64,000 bases of DNA from Neobacillus cucumis (lineage in GTDB: Bacteria > Bacillota > Bacilli > Bacillales > Cytobacillaceae). The notes below the pieces were generated by a model that worked only from the letters and a program-made list of their open reading frames with translations, did no database searches and was not told the origin of the DNA. Shown here piece after piece: positions 35,351 through 44,264 of this stretch (positions within the stretch are counted from its first letter, which is position 1; each line of letters begins with the position of its first letter). Location: the NCBI RefSeq assembly GCF_016908975.1, contig NZ_JAFBEX010000001.1:366686-430685 (forward strand), given 5' to 3'. A program made the translations under genes and the position numbers.

Positions 35351-38026
35351 ATGAAGAAAATAAAAAAAATTGGACAAACTTCATTAGTTTTAGCCCTGTC
35401 AGCAGCTATGCTTTTCTCTGGCCCCATGATGAAAAAGACAGTCTATGCATCTAGCGGAAATCTTGAAACTCCTGCTACAAAAGCAGCTGCTTCCAAGGTA
35501 GCAAAGCAGATTGAAGATGAAGGAATTGTGTTACTGAAGAATGTAAAAAATACTCTTCCATTAAAAGCACCAAACAAAAAAGGGATTAAGGTGAATGTCT
35601 TTGGCACTGGTACCATCGATCCTTTCTACGGCGGAGGCGGATCCGGTGCGATAAAGAGCGATAATATTGTTTCTTTTTATAATTCACTCGATGCTGCAGG
35701 AATTAGTTACAATTCCAATTTACACGAAAAATATAATAATTGGTATGCTGAACATAAGACTGACGGTACCTCTAGCGGCGAAGGAGGAGCAACCGGTATG
35801 TTCCTAAGTTCCGCCGCACATGCCGAGATGCCAATGACGGAAATCTCTGGTAGTGACTGGCAATCGTATCAGGACTACTCTGATACAGCTGTAGTCATGA
35901 TAAGCCGCTCCGGCAGTGAAGGCTCAGATTTAAAAAAGAATGATTTAAAACTTCAGCAAAATGAGGCCGCAATGCTGTCAAAAGTGACGGCAAATTTTAA
36001 AAATGTAATCGTATTATTGAATATCAGTAACACACTCGAAATGGGCTGGCTGTCACAGGATGAAACACTTACCTATTCAAATTCAAATGGTATTCAGACT
36101 ATTACTACTGCACTGGGTGATTCAAGTAAAACCTCCACAACAAATGCACCTGCATATTTTATTGATTCCAGCAAAATTACATCCGCAGCAATCATATGGT
36201 CCCCCGGCGAGGTTGGAATGAAATCCGTAGGAGAAGTCCTAACTGGAGCAGTGAATCCTTCCGGTAAGCTTGCAGATACCGTTGCGTATGATGTCGAATC
36301 AGCTCCTTCCTATCAAAACTTTGGGGACTATGCTTATGCAGATAATGCGAATTCTGCAAGGAAGTATTTTCATGTAGATTACAAAGAGGGGATATATGTA
36401 GGTTACCGCTACTATGAGACCTTTGGGAAGCAAAAAGAAGTTCAGTATCCATTCGGCTATGGCCTTTCCTATACAAACTTCTCTCAGCATGTCGTCTCAT
36501 TTGACCAGAACCATGACACCATTACTCTTCAAGTTAAAGTAAGAAATACTGGAAATACAGCTGGCAAAGATGTAGTAGAAGTATATTATTCTGCACCTTG
36601 GAAAGCTGGACAGGTCGAAAAGTCTTCGATTGACTTAGCAGCTTATGCTAAGACGAAAGAATTACAGCCTGGCGAAGCACAGACACTAACCATTCAATAT
36701 GCTACAACCGATATGGCTTCCTATGATAAAAATGAAGGCGATGGCGCATATGTAATGGATACAGGCAAGTATGAAATTATGATTGGATCAGATGTGGAAC
36801 ATACCACTTCAGTAGGAAGTTATAATCTTGCCAAAAAACGTGTCCTAGATAAAGATAATAAAACTGGAACCACCATTAAAAACCTTTTCCAAAATGACAC
36901 AACATATAAGGGGATGACAACTTTATCAAGAGCTTCAACTAAAGCTACTTATCCTGCATCTCCAAGTGGAAATGAAACTTTAGCTGATTATGGTGTGGAT
37001 CCGAGCACCATTCATACCCTTCCGACCACAACATCAGATAAAACGAATGCAGCGAAACAAGGCGTTTCCTATGATAAGGTCATTACGCTTCAGGACGTAT
37101 ACAAAGATCATTCTCTTTGGGACAAATTCCTGGATCAGTTAACTTTAGATGAAATGATCGACTTAATTGCCAATGACGGTTACCAAACAGCAGGACTTGA
37201 TAAGTATGGCATTATCGCAACTACCGATAATGATGGACCTGCTGCTGTTAAAGGGACGAATGGATTTAACTATACCGATTCAGGTGTGGCTTGGCCAGTG
37301 GAAACCGCTGTGGCATCAACCTGGAACACAAATCTTGCTAAAGACATGGGTGTAGCTGTAGGTCAAGAAGCAAAAGATCTTGGCACACAGGTTTGGTATG
37401 CACCGGCTATGAATACTCATAGAAGTCCAATGGGCGGACGTAACTTTGAATATTACTCCGAAGACCCAGTGATTGCAGGTAATACGGGGGCGGCTGTGGT
37501 TGCTGGAGCAAAAAGCAAGGGGCTCGTCGTGACCATCAAGCATTTTGTAGCGAATGATCAGGAAACTCACCGTGATGATAATGGTGTCTTTACTTGGGTA
37601 GATGAACAGGCTCTTCGTGAAGTCTATTTGAAACCTTTTGAAATAAGCATTAAAGAGGGCGGCGCCATGGGCATTATGTCATCATTTAATAGCCTTGGGC
37701 AAACCTGGGCTGGTGCAAGCAAACCTCTATTAACAGATCTTGCTCGGAAAGAATGGGGCTTCAATGGCTTTGTTGTCACTGATTTCTTCCAATATACATG
37801 GAAAACTAACACTAACTATATGAGTCCAGTATTGGCTGTTTATGCTGGTAATGATGCCATGCTCTCAGGCGTATACGCTTGGCAAAAACCTGATGTTATT
37901 GCAACCATGACAGCTCAATACAATCAAGACCCCGTAAACTTCGGCAACGCAATGAGAACAGCAGTAAAGAATATATGTACAATGAAAATGTCTACCTCTA
38001 AATTTACAGATTCTCTCACAAAATAA
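35351..38026 (+). CDS. secreted GH3 beta-glucosidase with permuted domain order
   Basis: This 891-aa exported enzyme has a signal peptide (KKIGQTSLVLALSAAMLFSG..). The C-terminal GH3 domain comes first (EDEGIVLLKNVKNTLPL, IIWSPGEVGMKSVGEVLTGAVNPSGKLADT) with a fibronectin-III-like domain (QVKVRNTGNTAGKDVVEVYYSAP). The (beta/alpha)8 barrel follows (APAMNTHRSPMGGRNFEYYSEDP, IKHFVANDQETHRD), with nucleophile Asp in GFVVTDFF. This order occurs in Ruminococcus/Clostridium-type permuted enzymes. ATG 35351 follows GAGGG; earlier in-frame starts lack a site. The exact substrate is unknown. Confidence 0.88.
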   Translation: MKKIKKIGQTSLVLALSAAMLFSGPMMKKTVYASSGNLETPATKAAASKVAKQIEDEGIVLLKNVKNTLPLKAPNKKGIKVNVFGTGTIDPFYGGGGSGAIKSDNIVSFYNSLDAAGISYNSNLHEKYNNWYAEHKTDGTSSGEGGATGMFLSSAAHAEMPMTEISGSDWQSYQDYSDTAVVMISRSGSEGSDLKKNDLKLQQNEAAMLSKVTANFKNVIVLLNISNTLEMGWLSQDETLTYSNSNGIQTITTALGDSSKTSTTNAPAYFIDSSKITSAAIIWSPGEVGMKSVGEVLTGAVNPSGKLADTVAYDVESAPSYQNFGDYAYADNANSARKYFHVDYKEGIYVGYRYYETFGKQKEVQYPFGYGLSYTNFSQHVVSFDQNHDTITLQVKVRNTGNTAGKDVVEVYYSAPWKAGQVEKSSIDLAAYAKTKELQPGEAQTLTIQYATTDMASYDKNEGDGAYVMDTGKYEIMIGSDVEHTTSVGSYNLAKKRVLDKDNKTGTTIKNLFQNDTTYKGMTTLSRASTKATYPASPSGNETLADYGVDPSTIHTLPTTTSDKTNAAKQGVSYDKVITLQDVYKDHSLWDKFLDQLTLDEMIDLIANDGYQTAGLDKYGIIATTDNDGPAAVKGTNGFNYTDSGVAWPVETAVASTWNTNLAKDMGVAVGQEAKDLGTQVWYAPAMNTHRSPMGGRNFEYYSEDPVIAGNTGAAVVAGAKSKGLVVTIKHFVANDQETHRDDNGVFTWVDEQALREVYLKPFEISIKEGGAMGIMSSFNSLGQTWAGASKPLLTDLARKEWGFNGFVVTDFFQYTWKTNTNYMSPVLAVYAGNDAMLSGVYAWQKPDVIATMTAQYNQDPVNFGNAMRTAVKNICTMKMSTSKFTDSLTK

Positions 38027-38027
38027 A

Positions 38028-38150
38028 ATCATGGGGACGGTTCTACTGCTTCCGAAGCAGTAGAACCGTCCCCATGTTTCTTTATGGAATCACGAGAACC
38101 GTCCTCATGATTCCACCTTTATGAAGCAAGAGAACCGTCCCCGTGATTCC
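38028..38150. repeat. cluster of GGGACGGTTCT-family repeats (one full, two half copies)
   Basis: A full palindrome (38029-38078) is followed by GGAATCACGAGAACCGTCCT and GAAGCAAGAGAACCGTCCCC. The last copy overlaps the 3' end of the YhgE gene on the minus strand and encodes its final residues. Confidence 0.85.
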
Positions 38151-40461
38151 TTTTGAATTTGACTGTAAAGAATGTTAAGGTTGCGGCTAGGAATAGGCTG
38201 AAGAATACCACAATATATCCGATATTTTCCCACATGAATCCATAGTCTCCGCTTGAGATGACTGCCCTGAAGCCTGATATGGTATAAGTCATTGGCAAGA
38301 AATGTGATATTTGTTGTAAGAATTTTGGTCCTAGTTCAATTGGGTACGTTCCCGCACTGCCTGTTAATTGCAAAATCAAGATAATAACGGCTAAGAAACG
38401 TCCTGGATTATCAAGTGCTGTAACTAGGAATTGAATGATAGCCAAGAATGTCCAGCTAGTAATGATGCTTAACATAATAAAATATGGAACACTTTTGACT
38501 TCCAGTCCGAGACCTAACAACATGACCGCATCGACGAGAAGCGCCTGACCAATTCCTACGGCTAAAATCACCCCTGCTTTTCCCAAGAACCAGCTAAATC
38601 CGTTCTTTGGTTCTGAGGCAGGATTAAACATCGGAAAGATTACAGAGAGCATCAGTGCCCCGACAAAAAGACTTAGTGATATGAAATAAGGTGCCAATCC
38701 ACTGCCGTAGTTTGGAACATGATTCATCTTATTATTCGTAAGATTTACTGGCTTTGCGAACATATCATAAACGCTATTGTTTGCTTTTACATCACCCGCA
38801 TCCTTCGCTCCATCAGCCAATTGGGTGCTCAACTTCTTCGAACCCACCGCAAGCTGATCCATTCCACTCGTTAATTCCTTAGATCCGCTAGTAAGGCTGG
38901 ACATCCCATTATTTAGTTCTTGCCCACCCGTAGAAAGCGAAGTAGTGCCATTTGATAATTGTTTCGCTCCTTGTGCCAGCTTATTTGTCCCATCCTGTAA
39001 CAGTACCGCCCCGGATGCTAATTGCCCTAATCCAGATGTTAGGTTGCTTGAACCATTCACAATTTGGCTAAATCCTGTTTGGGCTTCATCGAGCTTCGTG
39101 CCAAACTGGGCAAGTCCTTGTGTGATCTGTCCTTGACCTGTTACTACCTGTTTTGCCCCGGCTGATAATTGATTCACACCATCTGCTAATTTCTCTTGTC
39201 CTTGATTTAACTGATTAGCGCCAGATGCTAATGAATCAGAGCCTTGCTTGATTTGTGCTGCACTGCTAGACAAAGTGCCTACGCCGGCAGCAACCTGCTG
39301 GCTGCCTTGCGATAATTGTGACAAACTGTCCTTTAAAGCACTTAATTGTGCCTTTTCAGTTGGATCAGTTGTACTATCCACCATACTGCTTACTTGGTTG
39401 AGCACCTGTTGCAGACCAAGGCTTACGGTATCAGCCCCAGACTTCGTTTGATCCGCTCCTGTTTTCCAGTTTTCTAAGGAAGCCGAGAGCTGTGAAGAAC
39501 CATTTGCAAGCTGTTTGGAACCGTTCTGCAGACTTGGAAGATTTTCTGCAGCCGAATCTAAGCCTTCTGTTAATTGCTTTGTCCCGGCCTCTGCTTGAGA
39601 TGAACCTGCTTCCAGCTTCGTATTAGCCTCTTTCATTTGTGTGAGCCCAGAGCTGAATTGCTGTAATCCACTTTGAAGTTGCTGCGAACCAGATAAAGCC
39701 GATTCAACCCCATTTGAAAAAGCAACTGATTTTTCTGCTAAAACTTCCAGGTTTTGCTTGAACTCTTTAGCACCGGAATCAACTGTTTTTGCACCATTTG
39801 CTAATTTTGCTGCTCCGCTGCCGGCTGCTATAATTCCATCCTCTAATTTACCGGCCCCATCTTTGGCATCAGCCACGCCATTAGTGAGATCCCCGGCACC
39901 GTCACTTGCTTTATTTAATCCATCAGCGACATCTTTTAAACTATCAAACATTGATTCTGCATATGTTTTTGTTACGGAAGCCGACACTTCTTCTTTTATC
40001 TTTTCGATGGCTGAATCGCCAATTTTTGAAGACAAATAGTTATTGGCTTCATTAACGGTATACTCCAGATTCAGTTTTTGAGGATTATCACTTTGTAATG
40101 TCGTCGCATTTTTCGAAAAATCCTTTGGAATTTCAATTTCTAAATAATAATCCTGTTTTTTTAAACCTTCTTTTGCCTTGCTAGCACTTACAAATACCCA
40201 GTTAAAACTTTTTTTCTCTTTTAAATTCTTTACTAAATTATTACCAATCGCTAACTTTTCACCCTTGTACACGGCACCCTGGTCGTTATTGACAATGGCT
40301 ACAGGCATTCGATCCAAGTGGGCATATGGATCCCAAAAGGCCCATAAGTAAGTTCCACTATAAAGTACCGGAATCGTCATCACACCGATAATAGCAATCA
40401 GCAATTTGCGTGTGCGTAAAATTTTCATAAATTCACTTTTAACCGATGTGAAAGCTTTCAA
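38119..40461 (-). CDS. YhgE/Pip-family membrane protein
   Basis: This protein of about 780 aa has an N-terminal membrane helix (RKLLIAIIGVMTIPVLYSGTYLWAFWDPY) with the YhgE/Pip N-domain (LPVAIVNNDQGA-like). A long extracellular helical rod of some 30 imperfect repeats such as LxxGxxQLxxG (about 190-560) follows. The C-terminal ABC-2-like membrane domain has five helices. A TTG at 40461 has GAGGTG 6 nt upstream; an ATG at 40494 is also in frame but lacks a site. Relatives act in type VII secretion or as phage-infection proteins. The last residues (NHGDGSLAS) are encoded by an intergenic repeat. Confidence 0.85.
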   Translation of the reverse strand: MKAFTSVKSEFMKILRTRKLLIAIIGVMTIPVLYSGTYLWAFWDPYAHLDRMPVAIVNNDQGAVYKGEKLAIGNNLVKNLKEKKSFNWVFVSASKAKEGLKKQDYYLEIEIPKDFSKNATTLQSDNPQKLNLEYTVNEANNYLSSKIGDSAIEKIKEEVSASVTKTYAESMFDSLKDVADGLNKASDGAGDLTNGVADAKDGAGKLEDGIIAAGSGAAKLANGAKTVDSGAKEFKQNLEVLAEKSVAFSNGVESALSGSQQLQSGLQQFSSGLTQMKEANTKLEAGSSQAEAGTKQLTEGLDSAAENLPSLQNGSKQLANGSSQLSASLENWKTGADQTKSGADTVSLGLQQVLNQVSSMVDSTTDPTEKAQLSALKDSLSQLSQGSQQVAAGVGTLSSSAAQIKQGSDSLASGANQLNQGQEKLADGVNQLSAGAKQVVTGQGQITQGLAQFGTKLDEAQTGFSQIVNGSSNLTSGLGQLASGAVLLQDGTNKLAQGAKQLSNGTTSLSTGGQELNNGMSSLTSGSKELTSGMDQLAVGSKKLSTQLADGAKDAGDVKANNSVYDMFAKPVNLTNNKMNHVPNYGSGLAPYFISLSLFVGALMLSVIFPMFNPASEPKNGFSWFLGKAGVILAVGIGQALLVDAVMLLGLGLEVKSVPYFIMLSIITSWTFLAIIQFLVTALDNPGRFLAVIILILQLTGSAGTYPIELGPKFLQQISHFLPMTYTISGFRAVISSGDYGFMWENIGYIVVFFSLFLAATLTFFTVKFKRNHGDGSLAS

Positions 40462-40673
40462 CTTGTTCACCTCATCTATTATTTTCATCCTCATTGACTA
40501 TAATATTCATTTGGTCATTTTTATGAATAAAAAAAGACTTTTAAAAAAGTAGAAAATGAGGTTTATCAGCCCTTTGTTTCGAACATCACCCTTCAATTGA
40601 CTATTTTAGCATTTTGGTCACTTATTAATCTGTGTTATTTTATCACAACTTATTTTGAGTTTCAACTGCTTCA

Positions 40674-40712
40674 TTGCGAAAAGACCTCGAAAGATTTCGA
40701 GGTCTTTTCGCA
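40674..40712 (-). terminator. terminator downstream of the 179-aa membrane protein
   Basis: A near-perfect stem GCGAAAAGACCTCG(AAAGAT)..CGAGGTCTTTTCGC of about 15 bp; it contains T4 runs on both strands but no long external T tract. Confidence 0.6.
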
Positions 40713-40716
40713 GATG

Positions 40717-41256
40717 TTAATTTTCGGATTGTGTTAATTGTTTCTTTTTTCTTAATAAAATTAAATAGTAGAATATATAGTAAGCAAACATAATGAGTAA
40801 TAATCCCGCTGACCAAGAACTTCCAACAGCTGCACTAATATTTTGGTAACCATTTACTTGTTCTGGTGAGACAGTGGTTGTAAGGATACCCGATGTGTAC
40901 ATCCCATAAAAGCGATAGATTAATCGAGCTAAAAAAATAATGGTGACCGTACTGCCAATCCATATATTTGGACGATAATACAAATTTTTTTCTCTTTTTT
41001 CAAAGATGGTTAATCCAGCTCCATAATACGCAAGAAGAATACCAAGTAAAATCCCGACAACATCTGAGATTAAGCTGATTGGATGCATAAGTCCGACTGA
41101 TAAAAAGACTAGCCCAATAATAAATAAAATGCACGTCCGGATAATCAATTTACGGGAATGCAACTCCTGCCAGCCAATGTTTCGACGCACCCGTCGATAA
41201 ATCGCAAATATTACAATTGCAATAATGATAACAATAGAATACAAATGCTGAGTCAT
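40717..41256 (-). CDS. CcdC/DUF1453-like membrane protein, 179 aa
   Basis: Four to five hydrophobic helices fill the chain (LYSIVIIIAIVIFAIYRRV, LIIRTCILFIIGLVFLSVGLM, VVGILLGILLAYYGAGLTIFEKREK, IWIGSTVTIIFLARLIYRFY, LLLIMFAYYIFYYLILLRKKK). The arrangement, with a YYGAGLTxFE turn, resembles CcdC/DUF1453 family proteins, but the assignment is tentative. AGGAGG precedes the ATG. It is monocistronic. Confidence 0.65.
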   Translation of the reverse strand: MTQHLYSIVIIIAIVIFAIYRRVRRNIGWQELHSRKLIIRTCILFIIGLVFLSVGLMHPISLISDVVGILLGILLAYYGAGLTIFEKREKNLYYRPNIWIGSTVTIIFLARLIYRFYGMYTSGILTTTVSPEQVNGYQNISAAVGSSWSAGLLLIMFAYYIFYYLILLRKKKQLTQSEN

Positions 41257-41411
41257 TCATTCTTACCTCCTATTAAAATATCTTCATAAATTAATATTTT
41301 GTTGGATAAGTCCATATATAATCATAGAACATTTATTGGTGAATCATAACCTATATTTTTAAAAAAATATCCAGAAAAAAACAGGTATAATGAAAAAAAG
41401 GAGTGATTGGG

Positions 41412-41840
41412 TTGAGTTTGAAATTACGGGGACATCATTTATTATGCGTTCACGGCTTCCGTGGTATGGGCTACAGTCCCGAATTTGTAAAAAAAATGAG
41501 TGAAATTGTCGGGCAAGTCCGAGATGATCAAATAGACTTCCCTATCCAAGTGGCAGCCGAATTAGATGATACCTGCTGTACCTGCCCCCATAAGGGAAAA
41601 ACCACCTGCGAAGCTGGCGTTGGATCCAATGAACATGTCCTAACAATGGACCATAATGTTATTCGACAACTGGATTTAATCGAAGGAGCCATTTATAATA
41701 AATCCTATTTAGTTCAAATAACAGCTGAAAAAGTTGAGCCAGATGATCTGGATTATTTATGTAAGGGATGTTCCTGGCTATCCTATGGCGTTTGCAAAGA
41801 GGGGATTGCTGATTTACGGGAGAAATATGTAAAAAAGTAA
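41412..41840 (+). CDS. DUF1284 cysteine-rich protein
   Basis: This 142-aa protein has a start RGHHLLCVHGFRGMGYSPEFV and a run of cysteines (DDTCCTCPHKGKTTCEAG and LCKGCSWLSYGVCKEG) typical of DUF1284, possibly metal- or Fe-S-binding. TTG 41412 lies 7 nt after AGGAG; the in-frame GTG at 41403 overlaps that site. It is monocistronic with a terminator about 50 bp downstream. Function unknown. Confidence 0.82.
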   Translation: MSLKLRGHHLLCVHGFRGMGYSPEFVKKMSEIVGQVRDDQIDFPIQVAAELDDTCCTCPHKGKTTCEAGVGSNEHVLTMDHNVIRQLDLIEGAIYNKSYLVQITAEKVEPDDLDYLCKGCSWLSYGVCKEGIADLREKYVKK

Positions 41841-41890
41841 TCTAAAACGAGGTTATTATACGATGGCTTCTTTTAAAGAATATTTATATT

Positions 41891-41926
41891 AAAATCCCCA
41901 AACCTTTAAGATTTGGGGATTTGCTT
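41891..41926. terminator. bidirectional terminator
   Basis: AAATCCCCAAA and TTTGGGGATTT pair around CCTTTAAGA, between convergent genes. Confidence 0.8.
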
Positions 41927-41929
41927 TAC

Positions 41930-42100
41930 TTACGGGTTATAGCCCTCCGCAGGATGGGTTTGCTCCCTTTGTTTTTGCTGACTTTGAGCCTCTTTCGTTA
42001 CTGATTCAAGTCCATAACCAGTCGAACTTATTTCAAGGTTGTCTTTTTGGTTCTTTTTAGATGTTGGATTAAGATTAGGATCGTAATTATTTATGTCCAT
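41930..42100 (-). CDS. small hydrophilic protein, 56 aa
   Basis: ATG at 42100 with AAGGAG at good spacing. The 56 residues (MDINNYDPNLNPTSKKNQ..ESVTKEAQSQQKQREQTHPAEGYNP) are polar, Gln/Asn-rich and lack hydrophobic stretches, like small sporulation or stress proteins of Bacillus. No named family is recognised. The terminator at 41891 lies directly downstream. Confidence 0.65.
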   Translation of the reverse strand: MDINNYDPNLNPTSKKNQKDNLEISSTGYGLESVTKEAQSQQKQREQTHPAEGYNP

Positions 42101-42266
42101 TTGCTTCTCCTTGAACTTTTAATGAATTTATTATGTGCCATCCGTTGGCTTTCTATAAATAACCCATCACAAAAAATTGACAATTAATTTACAATTGGAT
42201 TATCGTCCGTTTACAAACCTTCCCTATACTGTAGGTAGAAAGTAATTATTTGTGGAGGTGCCAGAA

Positions 42267-42329
42267 ATGCTCGAATTTCTAATCCGCCTAGTCATCTTAA
42301 TCCCACTATTCACCATTCTCTGTCCTTAA
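42267..42329 (+). CDS. 20-aa hydrophobic peptide
   Basis: GTGGAGGTG precedes the ATG by about 7 nt. The product MLEFLIRLVILIPLFTILCP is a single membrane-spanning segment, ending at TAA. A TTGACA lies at 42177. The size and character recall membrane-inserting small proteins or type I toxins, but no antisense RNA was identified. Confidence 0.4.
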   Translation: MLEFLIRLVILIPLFTILCP

Positions 42330-42519
42330 ATCCCCCACCCCATATCTCCAAACGCTACATCAGCCAAATGTCCCATACATGCTACTCCTGCCTAAAAAAA
42401 TCGAAACTGACAGGGACAAAAGTTTAGCCCCGGCATAATATGTTAGTACTATGGCATATTTAAATATTTATACTCATATACTTGTAAAACATTTTCACTA
42501 GAAAGGGGTGTCTGGACCT

Positions 42520-42630
42520 ATGGATATTTGCATTTCTTGTGGAAAAGAATTATCAATTATGGAGAGAAATAGGACTGAATGCTGGGAATGTAGAGATACA
42601 ACAGTAGAAGCCTATACAGATGATGAGTAA
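42520..42630 (+). CDS. 36-aa zinc-ribbon-like peptide
   Basis: ATG at 42520 after AAAGGGG. The product MDICISCGKELSIMERNRTE continues to CWECRDTTVEAYTDDE. Two CxxC knuckles (CISC, CWEC) 17 residues apart make a compact zinc ribbon. A terminator lies 40 bp downstream. Function unknown. Confidence 0.6.
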   Translation: MDICISCGKELSIMERNRTECWECRDTTVEAYTDDE

Positions 42631-42669
42631 TTAGCCCCGAACCCATCTGTCCCTTTATTTTTCATAAGA

Positions 42670-42706
42670 AAGAGAAGCCCGGTGCCATTAAACCCGGGCT
42701 TTCTAA
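42670..42706 (+). terminator. terminator after the zinc-ribbon peptide
   Basis: AGAAGCCCGG and CCGGGCTTTCT pair around TGCCATTAAAC, followed by AATTTT. Confidence 0.7.
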
Positions 42707-42765
42707 TTTTAAAAAACAACGATTATGAAATAAGCATCGGTGATAAACTAAGTGGGAGTTTATGG

Positions 42766-43488
42766 ATGAAGGATGTGTCGTTTATGGATTTTGCTCAAGC
42801 TCAGGATACATTAACAATAACTGAGTGGATACTTCGAGCAATCGTAGTTTTTATTTTTTTACTGATTGTAGCAAAAATTCTAGGGCAGCGGACCATCTCC
42901 CAATTAAGACTCCTTGATTTCGTGATCGCATTAGTCATCGGAAATATTATTGCCCATCCTTTATCTGACGACCATCTTAATCTCAAGGGTTCTATGACCA
43001 CCACAATTGTATTGGCGGTGTTATATCTTGTTGGTATTTATCTGAACCTTAAATGGACATGGTTTAGAAGGCTGGTTAACCATTCTCCAATCACGCTCAT
43101 TCAGAACGGTGAAATTCTATTTAAAGGATTAAAAAAGGCAAGGATAACCGTTGATGTCCTATTAGACGAAATGCGCCAACAACAGGTTATTGATCTACAA
43201 AAGGTAGCCCTTGCAATCTGGGAAGCAAACGGAAAAATTTCTGTTTTTATGGATCCAAAACACGCGCCGCTCACACCAGCTACCTGCCAAATGAAAACAG
43301 ACCCATTTGAATTGCCCAGAACAGTTATAAAAGAAGGCAGATTTAATTTAGAGGAGCTAAAACAAATACATAAGGACGAGACCTGGGTTATTTCGGCTTT
43401 AGAACGTGTATATCATACGGAAGTCAAAAATGTTCTGCTGGCAACCCTTGATTCGAAGGATAATCTGAAGGTTTTCTTATATAACTGA
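42766..43488 (+). CDS. DUF421 membrane protein (YetF-like)
   Basis: This 240-aa protein has three N-terminal membrane helices followed by the DUF421 soluble domain (LGQRTISQLRLLDFVIALVIGNIIAHPLS; SPITLIQNGEILFKGLKKARITVDVLLDEMRQQQV). ATG 42766 has GGGAG 8 nt upstream; the longer frame runs back through a terminator and is rejected. Relatives (YetF, YdfS/YkjA) are linked to spore and membrane functions. A second DUF421 gene lies at 46697-47371. Confidence 0.85.
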   Translation: MKDVSFMDFAQAQDTLTITEWILRAIVVFIFLLIVAKILGQRTISQLRLLDFVIALVIGNIIAHPLSDDHLNLKGSMTTTIVLAVLYLVGIYLNLKWTWFRRLVNHSPITLIQNGEILFKGLKKARITVDVLLDEMRQQQVIDLQKVALAIWEANGKISVFMDPKHAPLTPATCQMKTDPFELPRTVIKEGRFNLEELKQIHKDETWVISALERVYHTEVKNVLLATLDSKDNLKVFLYN

Positions 43489-43559
43489 GCAGCTGACTCA
43501 ACAAGTGAGTCAGCCGCTATACTAGACTTTACTTGAAATCTCTTTTGCCATAAGGCTCT

Positions 43560-44126
43560 TTATTGCATTGGGTTTGAGAAATCATTAATTAAAATTTGCA
43601 CCTCGTCCTTTTCATGAACAATCCCTGGTCTTTCAACTGCACAAACAATTCCCCGCCGCTTATAGCCTGCTTTGACAAACCTAGCCGCAAGTTTCTCATG
43701 GCCTTCATAATGCTTTTGGATTTCTTCTCCTGGAAATATACAAGGCATATTTTCTCCCATACAAATTAAGCCGGTACCACTCGGGAATAGAATTCGTGAC
43801 CCTTGCGTGAGTTTTGTTAATTCAGGGTAGCCCTTAACCAACAGATTTGCACCCAACCACTCTGGCAGCACGGTTTCAACTTCTAGTTCCTTAGCAATTT
43901 GCTCTAATTCCTCCTCCGACACCACTGTAATCTGCCGACGATTTAGAATCTCCGTTCCTCGAGGATACATAGGCTGTCTCGTATCCGCCTTACTAGTGAT
44001 TCCAAAATGGCGGTCGCCTCTAATTCCGCCGAATTCAAAGACCGTTTCGGGAATCCGTCTTGTCACGAATGTTTCTGGAAGATCGGCAATTAATAATGCT
44101 TGAATCGTTGCCTGTGCTTTTTTCAA
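43560..44126 (-). CDS. MOSC-domain protein
   Basis: This protein of about 188 aa is almost entirely a MOSC domain: GGIRGDRHFGITSKADTRQPMYPRGTEILNRRQITVVSEEELEQIA, LPEWLGANLLVKG, SGTGLICMGENMPCIFPG and Cys in GIVCAVERPG. MOSC proteins handle sulfur or molybdenum cofactor chemistry. TTG 44126 (after GGGG) is preferred; an in-frame GTG at 44150 has no ribosome binding site. No cofactor genes lie nearby. Confidence 0.82.
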   Translation of the reverse strand: MKKAQATIQALLIADLPETFVTRRIPETVFEFGGIRGDRHFGITSKADTRQPMYPRGTEILNRRQITVVSEEELEQIAKELEVETVLPEWLGANLLVKGYPELTKLTQGSRILFPSGTGLICMGENMPCIFPGEEIQKHYEGHEKLAARFVKAGYKRRGIVCAVERPGIVHEKDEVQILINDFSNPMQ

Positions 44127-44264
44127 AACATAACCCCATTTCTCTGTCACATAAATATTGCCTTCATTTTACCATTAATGCTTCACCAAAACATGCCAAT
44201 TGATTTTTACAATCCTCTGCCAATACAATGAAGCTATTATAATAAAAGCGAAGAGGAAAAAACT

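Noticed and set aside
42682..42765. Longer N-terminus of the DUF421 protein
   Set aside because: The extension begins inside an intrinsic terminator and has no ribosome binding site; the ATG at 42766 follows GGGAG.
43489..43520. Terminator after the first DUF421 gene
   Set aside because: GCTGACTCA..TGAGTCAGC forms a good stem but is not followed by a T run on either strand, so it was not listed as a terminator.
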